From Mimachlamys varia (taxonomy: Eukaryota > Mollusca > Bivalvia > Pectinida > Pectinidae): a stretch of DNA of 64,000 nt. The stretch lies in NCBI GenBank assembly GCA_947623455.1, contig OX392542.1:11353625-11417624 (forward strand). Reading direction: 5' to 3'. Both the position numbers and the translations under genes were made by a program. The notes below the pieces were generated by a model that worked only from the letters and a program-made list of their open reading frames with translations, did no database searches and was not told where the DNA came from. Below are positions 24,528 to 35,595 of this stretch, one piece after another (position 1 is the stretch's first letter; every line of letters begins with the position of its first letter).

Positions 24528-24921
24528 AAGGCCCAATATACGTAACTTTCGGCAAAACTTGAATCGAAAATCAAGCCAAATAACTGATTATGTTAATAGA
24601 TTTAGTTAAGATTAACTGATATCAGCAATATTCACGATGAATTCTTGCGCGGTTAACGGTAGGCCTACAGCAGCAATTGAAACATGGTATTTGTAAACAT
24701 GAGTCCATTTCGAACTGTCTTCTACATTCGGTTTGTTATTGAAGTTGGCCCCACCTGAATTATTTTCAATTCTTTGGATTTTTTTGTCAAGAGTTTCTTG
24801 TTAATTACCGCTCAGGATTACTTCGTTTTAGACTTATTTGTGCATGGTTATCAACTGGATTTTTTTTTCAGAATTTTTCAGAATCACGAAAAAATTCCTG
24901 AAGTTACGTATATTGGGCCTT
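24528..24921 (+). mobile_element. TA-flanked MITE, copy 1
   Basis: The ends are inverted: AAGGCCCAATATACGTAACT on the left and its complement AGTTACGTATATTGGGCCTT on the right. A TA dinucleotide lies on each side. At ~394 bp with no coding capacity it fits a Tc1/mariner-type non-autonomous element. Five more copies occur at 34642, 39774, 47178, 60924 and 61313. Internal landmarks are GATTAACTGATATCAGCAAT and CCCCACCTGAATTATTTTCA. Confidence 0.9.
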
Positions 24922-25289
24922 TAGAGAGTTGTGTTTGATGCACATTTTCTGAATACATAAACTGTTATTGGGTTTATTTCTTTTATGTATATATCATTAT
25001 GTGTTAGTCTATTATAATTAGTCTCACATTCCATCATAAAAAATCAACATTTTTCATTTAATATATAATCAGTCATTTGTTAGTCGCATAGTTTATATCT
25101 TATAACGTAGATTTTATTTCACTGTTATGACTATCTTGCCTCGTAGCAAATCGCACTGTGTTCCCTTGCTTGCCAATCACTGAATCCACTGTAAGGTCCA
25201 ATGAAATGTTTTATTTTCTATGTGATCACCATCCCCAGCAACAAGGAAAGGCAAACAAGAACGTGTATGCGGATAGTCCTCATACGATT

Positions 25290-25415
25290 ACAATTACTTT
25301 GCATATTATGCGATTAGTATATATTCATTTGGATTCTATGCGAATAGTATATATATTCCTATGAAACTTATGCGAATAGTATATATTCCTTTGGATCCTA
25401 TGCGATTAGTATATG
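25290..25415. repeat. ~32-bp AT-rich tandem repeat, about four units
   Basis: Units contain CTATGCGAATAGTATATATTC and near variants (TTATGCGATTAGTATATATT, CCTATGCGATTAGTATATG). They are moderately diverged. Confidence 0.8.
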
Positions 25416-26889
25416 TCTGGATCTTAAAATTTAATATAATGTACGACCATCCCCATCTCTCAGAAACTCAGTGACCGGCTGAGCACATTATGCTATTCAC
25501 AATAAAACAGTCTACTTATCTTCACTATTTTCCCACAGCTTTTAATGTGACAGCATATTCCCCTTTGAGTCCCAATATCACAATCATAATTCTCGTTATA
25601 GTCTTAACTTGCATGTATACATTTCTTTAGCTGTCCATCGATACCCATTGTATTCCATCTTCTCTTTTTTATGATTTAATAAATTTTACTCTCAAATTTA
25701 CCTAAAATCTACAATATCTTCTGTTATTTTTAAATATGTGGTTTCTGCTTTGTTCATGTACAAATCAAACAGTAGACGTTGTAGCTCTACAAAAACGGTA
25801 ACATTGCTTTCTTCATATTTTGTATTTTTGCGTACGACGTCATCATGTGGTGCGTACTTGTGATAATGTCATTAATGAAATGCTTATTAGCTATGTATAC
25901 AAAATTATGGATTTATTTGTTTTCTTACATGTACTGTGTACTATATTACTTGTATTTGTCCCATTGTTGGGGAAAAGCGATGTTGGTTTATGAATTAGCC
26001 AAATAAAACATATTTTTTGATTTACTGTTGTTTTAGTTTTGTTGTGTAATCGATATTACATATATGCATTTTAACCACATATTTGTCTAGAATAATTTAA
26101 ACAGTATAGTATAGATAATAATGAACTACAAAAGCACGTCTGAAGAGGATCATTATATTTATACACATGCAATTTGCCTTCGTGTGGTAAAATGTGGAAA
26201 AAAAATGAAATTTCACATGAAACGTGCATTTTCTTTTTTTTTCCTTACATACTTATTCAATCATGTGGTATTCATGTGATTTTTCACATGAATTTCATTA
26301 TGATGAATACAATTTAGTTTATTTTTAATTGCTTATGACTATTGTGTTCACTTGAAACATTGGGTGTGCAAGAAAACTTTATACACTTACATATGCATTG
26401 GCATCACGTTTAGGTATTTAATTTTAATTTATGTTATTACTCAGATTTGCTACTGTGACGTTAATACACTTACACATGTATTGGTGTTATGTTATGTGTT
26501 TTAATGACAGTACAAACTACAATATCTAGAAACAGGTCCCTGTTTAGTACAATTGATGTCACACAGTCAATTCATGTAATCGAATCCGTACTGTTTCGAC
26601 TATTAGTGCAACAGTCATCGTATATAATAGCAGCTACGACTGGAAAAACTAATGAGCAGTGTAGTGTGCATGTACATAGGTGACTTAAGGACCTATGCTT
26701 AGCCTTTAATAACGCTTCGATGACACTTTGCCAGCATCATTTGAAAAATAAGCAGTAAATACTAGTATACAACCTGGTTCTTCCAATGATAAGTGCATCG
26801 CAGATAAATCTAGCTAGAAAACGGCTAAATAAACTTCGATGCAGTAGTGAAACAAAGCGTAACGGTCAAAGTATTTTTATCAGAGGAAA

Positions 26890-27420
26890 CGGGAAGAGAA
26901 AGAACTTGGAATAATTGTCGATAATAAGCTAACCGAATACTTGGTGCCATCAGATGAGCATACACATACTTGAATAACAAATCGTCTGCTGACTTTATAA
27001 GCCTTTATAAATGGAGCAGTCATACGGAACTCAATTTAGAGTATGGAGCATGCATATAGAAATAAGAAACCATACAAACAACATGACATTGATCTGCTAA
27101 AAGCGTTCAACGGCGACCTACGAAATTACTACCAGGAATGAATGATATTTCGTACGAAGAACGATTGCGTCCATTTAAGCTCCCGTCTACCATGTAGACA
27201 AGAAAAGGTGATTGACGTTTGCAAACTCTTGTGAGGAGGCAACAGCATCAAACGGACCTCTGTAAGGAAAGAAAGAGAGAACGGCGCAGTCTAGAGAAAT
27301 TGTTGGCAGTTGGAACTATACTAAATATATATTCAAGCACCAAACTTAGCCAGTTTTAGAAACCGTTTGGACAAATTTTGAAGCAATGACACAACACATA
27401 GCACGAATCAACGACATGTT
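26890..27420 (+). pseudogene. Dead LINE reverse-transcriptase remnant (C-terminal part)
   Basis: Translating across frames recovers the C-terminal landmarks of LINE reverse transcriptases in order: EKELGIIVDNKLTEY near 26896, LEYGACI near 27037, TKLLPGMNDISYEERLR near 27120-27170, and ASFRNRLDKF near 27350. The frame changes several times and stops are present, so it is not functional. The upstream palm domain is not recognisable, so this is a 5'-truncated, heavily decayed copy. The clade (CR1, Jockey or similar) is not assigned. Confidence 0.8.
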
Positions 27421-27564
27421 AGAAAGTTAACGTAACTTAGTTATCTATCACGGCCTTCAATACCATAATGACCACACAAACACGGAATACCGCAAGGTGA
27501 AAACATTTCTATATGGGCTACTCGGATTGTACCGTAGATAGTTTACATGTAGTGTAGCAGTCGA

Positions 27565-27662
27565 CGCTTTCTCCCCCGGAACACCTGGTCTTAATTACTC
27601 CTAGTTTTAATAGATTTTAGTTTGGATTGTGGTTTTGTTGACGCTTAGATATTCCTTGCTTT
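27565..27662 (+). repeat. Dispersed repeat family B, internally deleted copy
   Basis: TTTCTCCCCCGGAACACCTG passes directly to TTACTCCTAGTTTTAATAG and GTTTTGTTGACGCTTAGATA. The middle of the unit is missing. Confidence 0.7.
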
Positions 27663-27844
27663 TTTATAGAGCTGACAAATTGGTGTAAACTTCTACTTTG
27701 AAATATGGGTGAGGCATGATTTTGATTCATTGGTTCTTAAGTACAAGTCTCAAAACTTGAGATATTTGGAATTTTAAACAACCAGGTATCAACCCTTTCA
27801 GGTTAGGTATGGAATATATTCAAACCTTCTCTTTTTCGCAGTTA

Positions 27845-27910
27845 TTTACAATATTTTGCCTCTAATCGATTATGAATTTGGATTATGGTTTTGTTTACGC
27901 TTCGCAATTT
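27845..27910 (+). repeat. Dispersed repeat family B, 3' fragment
   Basis: Contains TATTTTGCCTCTAATCGATT, GAATTTGGATTATGGTTTTG and TTTACGCTTCG. A T-rich simple stretch (27915-27960) follows. Confidence 0.6.
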
Positions 27911-27960
27911 CTGTTTTCTTTGTTTTTTGTTTCTTTGTTTGTTTTTTTTTTTTTTTTATC

Positions 27961-29220
27961 TTTTTCATATAAAAATTGTTGATCTTTTAACCTTTGAGAT
28001 TCCTTACCGTGGTAACTGACACTGGTATCTATTAACAAATTGACAGCAGTATTACAACAGGAACAAGTAAAACTCACAAAATATGTTATTTCTATAACAG
28101 AGAAATGCGAACATAAATTAAAATTCGGAACTCAGCGCTTCTTGACTAATAGCATCTAGATAAAGAGAGATAAAGGTCATTCTGAGATACTTTTTATCTG
28201 TCTTTATCAATAATAAGTCGACAAATAATTATTAGAGAATGCGGGTTTTATCATAAACTTCTATCCTATTGAATAATTCTGTTGCTTACTTTTAATCACA
28301 TACTAGCTTAAAGACAAGTATATAACAGTTTTACGAATATGCAAGAGTCGTATATCAGATCTAATAATTTTATTTGTTTTTTGTCTCCCTTTACCTTGTA
28401 ATTCAATATTGCATGGACTTTCGGTATATTACTATTGCTATATCGCTATGCATAATATCTGAAAATCACTAGTCCAGTTGAACCTAAATGGCCTAGTAGT
28501 AAGAATAAAGGTCTTATTTACTGCAATAATAAGCCCAAAATGGAAAGAGCGTGAACGGAAAGTCGATTATCATAATATACAGATTCCAGCAAACGATATC
28601 GCCTCAGCTCCAGTGAATATACGTCTCAGTGTCTAAGGGGAGGCGACTCCTGTAGGAAGTTCCTCTCTCCGAGGTTTAAACAGTATTATATTCTATACAC
28701 AGGCATTTTGATTAAATATATATATTTACACAAGGAACCAATAATTGAGAAGGAAGAAAAAATCGTGATATTTTTTTTTACAGTAATGACAATACAATTT
28801 AGATTTACATTTCTTTACGCTTAATTAATCATTTATCAATTACAAAGGAATTATGTTTAAAAAAGCAAATCTTATAAAAATGGAACAAGAAAAATGTCAT
28901 ATTATATTATTAACATTTATGTATATCTCAATATAAAAGGCAAGCATCGATTGTCGTTTATACAGCAATATACAAAATAACGAATACAAACAGACAAGAT
29001 ATTTGAACACTATGTACATGTTTACACAACGTGTAATGTTATATAGAACAGCATTTATGCGTACGACGAACACTTTTAGACAACAACAGGAACATTACAA
29101 AAATCTTATCATAACATAAGCATAATATTATATCTAAATAATATCAATGTGATATCAATGATGACTTAAACTTGTCGTATATGTGTGTGTGGAAACATTC
29201 TTGTTACACATTCAATAGAT
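27961..29220. other. Intergenic, no feature seen
   Basis: AT-rich with no exon, RNA or recognised repeat. Confidence 0.4.
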
Positions 29221-29362
29221 GTTTTCTCTTCCAGAACACCTGGTCTTATTCTCTTGTACTTTTACAAGGGTCTCCATGTAAATCTTTCCTTTGTTCATAT
29301 TTTGCCCCGAGATTTAATCGATTTTCGGATTATGTTTTTAACGCTTCGGTATTCTCTAATTT
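29221..29362 (+). repeat. Dispersed repeat family B
   Basis: TTTTCTCTTCCAGAACACCT, GGTCTTATTCTCTTGTACTT, TTACAAGGGTCTCCATGTAA and TTTAACGCTTCGGTATTCTC are present in order. It lies in the 3' flank of the Ly6-type gene. Confidence 0.8.
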
Positions 29363-29808
29363 ATTTTTTAAGTGGATCCGAAATCGACATCGATTTTTTG
29401 TGTTTCCTGGATAACCCGTACACGTTTTACACATGTGTGTACATACATATCACTGGTCATTAGAACCTTTACGTAAATCATACATTCCAACATGAACAAA
29501 CAGTTTAGAAAAGTAACTTAAACAATACAGATAAAAAGCTTTTAAATATTTCCAACAAAATCAATCAAAGAGTATCTCCTCGTATGCCATTGGGTAAGCA
29601 GAAGCATCTGTAGTCGTTCACTCAATCACAGGTTTCTTACAAGATCATGTAATTATCGTAAGGCTTAGTATAAATCCAGGATACAGGTCCACAATATCCA
29701 ACATGTAGCGAAATATCACTTTAAAATATCGTTTACTGTTTGACGACTTGTCGAATCAGTTCACGTGACACTCAGATTGCATAATTGTATGATGTATCTT
29801 TCGACTGG

Positions 29809-32654
29809 TTAAGTAATAATCCAACAAAGTAGAAGTATAAACGTCACCGACCACGTGTTCACACTGCTGGCACGTGATACCCCCTCCTGTGGTCCGTTAC
29901 AGAAGTCAGTACGACACAGGGAGATGCAGATCACATAGGCCTGATAGTAGGCGCACGTTGATTGGTTGTTAGGTAAAACCGTCTTTAGACGGGGAATGTC
30001 GTTGTAAGAAAATGTGTGTCCATCACTACAGTCCCGTATGAAGCTGACATCTTTGTCTGGAAGAAATAAAAAAAATAATAATCAAGACAAATACTGTAAA
30101 AGACAATATTTTTGCGAGTGGAATTTTTCTCTTAGCCAGCCTCCAAACTGTTCGCGGTGTAATTTTCGCGTTGTCAGTCATGCTGCTTTGTACATGTGTA
30201 CCTATACTACTATTAGACACTCAGTGGTGTTAAATATGTTCGTGTTTGGATATATTCGGGGAGATTTGATTTAAGCAAAATAAGCGAAAATTTCCATTCC
30301 GCGAACGATTCCACTTTTACAGTATACTGGTTATTATTATATATACCAGCTGTCCAGCTGAATATAGCTTTCATGCAGAAACATAACTTAAAATCATATA
30401 CTGACGCTTTGATATTCTGTGATAATTTTATTGATTACATTCATGTTTATCTGTATATTATGAAGCCGTTACCATAACCAGTGTTAAACGATAGGGAAAA
30501 ATGATCATCTGAATTATAAACATTGAAATCAAAGTAATTTTACACTCGACAAATATCTTCTCTTCAACACTTGAATATGTAATGAAAGTCCGGATTCCGA
30601 GGCTACACCAATAAAAACTTGGAACTGTTTTGTGAATTATCAGTACCATATATTGACTAAATATTCCTAAATGTGTAACACTTTGCAACTCTTACCTTCC
30701 TTTTTGATACTCTCTATCATACAATAATGCTGTAACACTTACCTTCCTTTTTGATACTCTCTATCATACAATAATGCTGGTTTCGAGCTAAACAATTCCT
30801 GCTATAGTAACCGCCCTTATCTCTGTCGTGTATCAAGGCGTTCAGAGACGTGTCACATCGCCCCGAGTCTGCGCACGCATAACATTGTAATGAATCTGGA
30901 AAGAAAATACAAATTCATTTTTCACATTTTGATAAATTTTGTTTTTATATTATATTCAAAATTGATTATTTCCTAATGTTCATAATGAAAGACTTTAACC
31001 TGGGGGACCTAGTTCTGAGAAAACCTAGATTGGTAAAAATTATAAATAAAAATATGTACACATAGTTTTAAGTGCTGGCCATTTGAAAAGATACTTTAAA
31101 CACGTTCATATCATTAACAATCATAAACACTGGCTTCGACTGATAAAGGCTACATAACTATATGTTGATTTCCATGTGAAGTTACCACAATTAATTCTAG
31201 CGACAAAGGTACGGTCAGTCATTTTGGATTGATCGACAGTGTATCTTCAGAAGCAGAAAGGCAAACAAACCGACCGCCACTTCGATTCGTCCACGGAAGG
31301 CTCATCGTGGTATTAAAGATCACAGAAAAGATGTATAATTTTAAACATGTATAATTTTCCGAAACACACAGAAAACAGCAGATTACGACTTTGTATCAAT
31401 TTCAACAAAATCAACATCTATTGAATGCGACAGATTACTATTCTGAAACCGGTATTTTAATGTTTATATGATTGCTAGACCAGCCATATATATAAGCTGC
31501 ATCAGATAAGACAAGATAAGATAAGATAAGATAAGATAAGATAAGATAATGGAAACCGGAAATCCTAAAGGTTCATCACCAGCAATCAGCCACCACCTTT
31601 TTGTGTACAATCATCAAAGAGCTGTGTGAAAAGTTAGGGAGTTGATGCAAGAAGCCAAAGTAAATGTTTTCACTGCACTAGATTTTACGTAAATTGTTAA
31701 ACTTCCTGCAGATTGGGCTTAAGTGAATGTTATACTACCAAGCTATGATCTTACGTAACACCAAACTTAGCTGCTACATTCATTACAAGACTTAGGCGAA
31801 ATACAACACAGCCGACCAAAGGCTGTATACATATAATGAAACATATCACACTTCTTTATTCACCAATTATGAAAATAGTCAAAAATGAATACCCATTAAA
31901 ACACACAAACAATATATAGCGATTTATATATTTAATCAGGTTTAAAATGTAAACAGTATTGCAAACAATCCTAATATCTTTATTAACTAGATCTTCGTAA
32001 GTTTATATGATTGGTTAATATGACAATGATTTAATTGGTTAACGATAGGGGAAAATACGTCTCCGTGGTATTGATATTAGACAATATCTAATGTTTCTTT
32101 AGCAATGATTTAGAGTAAATTTATAAATAACTTGAAAGTTTATAATACTATGACAATTTATAATGGTCTCATACCGTGGGAAATATAATATCTTAGCCGT
32201 ATTTTGTAAGAGTAAATGGAATAGCTCCAATCTTGTTAACAAATAAATCACGCAAGTAGACACCAGTGATACATGGAAAAGAAAAAAGAAAATCAGCGTA
32301 TGGCAGAAAATGTTTGAAAATTTGAACGATAGGTTTTTATTACATCATCGAAAGCTTTGCCTAAGAATTATCTGTATTGAGCAGAACGTTTTTGGGAATA
32401 TATGCCAATACAAGTCTACATGTATTTTGAAGGAATAGATCTACTGTAAGAATGCATTGATAATGATTAATATAAGTTTTCCTTCAGATCTAGTACACTT
32501 TGTACTAGTGATACTGTCAACATAGAAACAAAAACAAACAATTTAAATTTTTGAACTTAGTTATAAAGCAAAGATTTTTATGTAACTTACCTGTCATTTT
32601 CGTTATATAAAGTAAAATACAAAGAAACAGTGCAGCTCCCGACATGGTCTTCAT
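29809..32654 (-). CDS. Ly6/uPAR-type protein, probably GPI-anchored
   Basis: Three exons on the minus strand: 32654-32591, 30895-30743 and 30056-29809. Junctions are GT/AG and in phase, and the total of 465 nt gives 154 residues plus stop (the 3' end may be off by one base). Residues 1-21 form a signal peptide. The mature part opens with SLQCYAC, the usual start of an LU domain, carries ten cysteines, and closes with DFCNGP, matching the conserved C-terminal Cys-Asn of the family. A small-residue stretch (SRASSVN) then leads to a hydrophobic tail ending at the stop, as in GPI-anchored proteins. Family members are extracellular three-finger modulators of receptors or channels; the partner here is unknown. 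The end of exon 2 with its donor site is tandemly duplicated. The upstream ATG at 32652-32654 was chosen; a second ATG lies three codons on. Confidence 0.9.
30691..30779 (-). repeat. Tandem duplication of an exon end and its splice donor
   Basis: An identical 42-bp segment occurs at 30691-30732 and 30738-30779 (period 47). Each copy holds the last ~38 bases of Ly6 exon 2 and a GTAAG donor. Using the inner donor (exon end 30743) keeps the frame. Using the outer donor adds 47 nt and brings in an in-frame stop after about six codons. Confidence 0.9.
31505..31550. repeat. (GATAA)n microsatellite
   Basis: About eight AGATA/GATAA pentamers in intron 1 of the Ly6-type gene. Confidence 0.95.
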
Positions 32655-34641
32655 TTTCTGTCGGTAAGGCGTTCCACCAGCATGCGCATGCGCACGACTG
32701 CCTGACCAAAGGCACGGGTACTTGTGTGAATACATCGGTATCTAATTACAAACAACGGGGATCAATAGCTACACCCACGTTGTCAACACGTTAAAAGGTC
32801 ACAAATGTCACGGGAGACCCTTTAACTGACGGTAGGTTTGTCAAATAAAAAAAAAAAACGTTGACGATAATTGGAAAATGTTAAAATATTAAGTTTTATA
32901 GCTTTATAAGAAGTTAAAAGGGTTTGTGTTTTAGCAAGAGCATTTTCCTTTATCTTAAAACAAACATTAATTATTTCCTCTCTTCAACTGTAGATTTATT
33001 TTTTATCGAGGAGTTCATGTATATTACATTAGAGTGACTCATGCAACTGCACATATTTCAAACAGGACTTTAAAAAGGGGTAAACTGTGTTTTCCCACCC
33101 GAGCCAAAAAAGCGATCAATTCATGTTTGACATTTTGTTTTTATCTTTGAGAGAAATACTTTTTAAATCAATAAGTAACATGTGACCTTAAAGAACGGTG
33201 TTCCATTTTGCAACGGCGAAGGGCGTTGTCTCATGTGCAACGTGAAGGCGACTAGGCGATCGATTGTAGGTTTGTATTAAATGTGAGCTCGTTTCGCTAA
33301 CAGTGTTCCTTGCAGTCTGTACACACACTTAACCTTCCCCCAACACACTACGACCATAACCACATATTAACTCACCAAACGTACAATAGACTTAGCAAAC
33401 AGCATATCATCATCACTAATATACCCTCGGGCATTACACCTGAGCCGGCCCAGGTAATTATGTTATTAAAAGTTTCATTCCTCGGCTGCAGGGGAGAATA
33501 ATCCCAGGTAAACAACGTACCTCTGGGGCCTAAAGAAGGTGTGTACTAGACTTTTACGTGTTATAATCGCTTAACATTACAGTTCACTCTGAGATGTCAT
33601 TACTTAACATCAAAACCATTCCCCGATTTGGTAAGACTTTGGTACGTATGATGTTGACAATGTAACATAAACATTGTCTGGTTTCCGGGTGGATGTAATC
33701 TTATACAAATACAACATTCAAAAAGCGCTCCTGATGGATTTCGGAACTCCTCTAGTAATTTATCAACTCCTTGCGAGATTTAATTCGAAAAAATACAGGT
33801 ATGGTGTGAGATATCGGTGCGATGAGAATATCTTTATATATCATTTTCAACATACAGAGCTGTGTTAGTTCATGTTAACGTCCATAAAGGAACTCTCTGC
33901 TAATAGTGTTTTTTAGAGTAGTAGTAGAAACATGATCTGACTCACCTTAAGTACCATCACTGAGATTCAATTGCTCAAATCTCCATACTTTATTACTCAA
34001 AAGCTTTAAACTTTTCCTACCGATAACTTTTTCCTCAATGATAATGTATCTACATAGAAAGACGTCAGTGCAATCAAATGATCTGATTTCACTAGTAAAC
34101 GAATATGTTTCCCTACTGGAAAATGGCAAAAGTATTGATGGACTTTTTATGTACCTTGTAAAACGATGTTCAAATAACTTTTGAAATAAATTGAATTGTG
34201 CCCATACTTAATTGCACATGCTTCTGTGTAAGCTTAGTCTGACTGATCTAAGTCTTATATACTGTAGCCCTGAATTTAATCAAGCTTTTTGGTTGTAACA
34301 AGAAGAACAAAAAACACGATTTAAAAGTCTTGGGATTATTTAAGTCAGTGAACATGTAGATAATTAAATTTGAGTCTTTGAGTATAACTTTCGAAAACAA
34401 TATAAACAATGAGATTGAAAAACAAATTATCATCATAAATGCACATTTGAAGTTATCATATTATAAAAAAATCATTTGTAGATTACAATATTTTATATTA
34501 AATTCTTTTCATAACCCTTACTACAATATCACGTTTATTGTACAAACAGACGGCATCATATCCATATCATAAGCGTTGTGTAATCCTTATCTAGCTGTCT
34601 TAAAATTAATGTCCTGCTTTAGGTCTTTTAGGTTTAGGTTA
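32655..34641. other. Intergenic: 5' flank of the Ly6-type gene
   Basis: Upstream promoter side of the Ly6 gene and the gap to the convergent end of the next locus. No clear TATA box or further exon found. Confidence 0.4.
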
Positions 34642-35031
34642 ATGGTCCAATATACGTAACTTCAGGAAAATGTTATTGATTGTGAAAATATTTGAAAAAA
34701 AATCCAGTTGATAACCATGCAAAAATAAGCCAAATCGAAGTAAACCTGAGCGGTAACTTACAAGAAACTCTTGGCAGAAAAATCAAAAGAATTGAAAATA
34801 ATTCAGGTGGGGCCCACTTCAACAACAAGCCGAAGTAAGAAAACAGTTCAAAATGGACGCGTCTTGTTTACAAATACCGAGTTTCATCTGATACTGTACC
34901 AGTAACCGCGTAAGAATTTATCTTGAATATTGCTAATATCAGTTAATCTTAACTAAATCTATAAAAAATAATAAGTTATTATGCTTGATTTTCGCTTCAA
35001 TTTTTTCCGAATGTTACGTATACTGGGCCTT
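34642..35031 (-). mobile_element. TA-flanked MITE, copy 2 (reversed)
   Basis: Starts ATGGTCCAATATACGTAACT and ends TTACGTATACTGGGCCTT, with TA on each side. The internal order is reversed relative to copy 1 (ATTCAGGTGGGGCCCACTTC before ATATCAGTTAATCTTAAC). Terminal substitutions show it is older than copies 1 and 5. Confidence 0.88.
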
Positions 35032-35219
35032 TAAAATGAATGTGCTGCTTTAGGTCTTATTGCCATTTGTATGTGGTCCTAATAACAGGCATGTTCATCG
35101 TTAATACATTGTAATAATCAACACTGTTATGGTAAAATTTCGGCGTAATAGTTATGATGACAAAACAACGTTAACCATAGCTACGCCTTCAGAATGTAGT
35201 ACAAGTTTCAATTACGTAG

Positions 35220-35580
35220 GTCAGACGGCGCCATAGTCAATGTTGTTCATTCAAAATCGCAGGCGTCGTAATAGTCAATGTAGCTTTGCCATTTTTTAGA
35301 CTGTCGCCATAGTCATTGTTGTTTAATCAATATACACATTCAATGTTGACTTGTACTCTTGTAAACGTCGGTATCGTCAATGTTGGTATATTCTCTTGTA
35401 AACGTCGGCATTGTCAATGTTGTTAAATTCTCCTTTAAACGTCGGCATTGTCAATGTTTGTATAATCTCTTGTAAACGTCAACATTGTCAATATTGGTAT
35501 ATTCTCTTGTAGACATCGGCATACTCAATATCTTTTTTTTAACATTATTCTCTTTTAAACGTCGACAAAGTCAATGTTCG
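35220..35580. repeat. ~40-bp imperfect tandem repeat
   Basis: Units contain TCTCTTGTAAACGTCGGCAT and TGTCAATGTTGGTATAT, about six recognisable copies with more decayed ones to the left. The array ends about 15 bases beyond the stop codon of the secreted-protein gene, so in that gene's orientation it begins right after the stop, in the probable 3' UTR. Confidence 0.8.
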
Positions 35581-35595
35581 ACATCGTTGACATTA

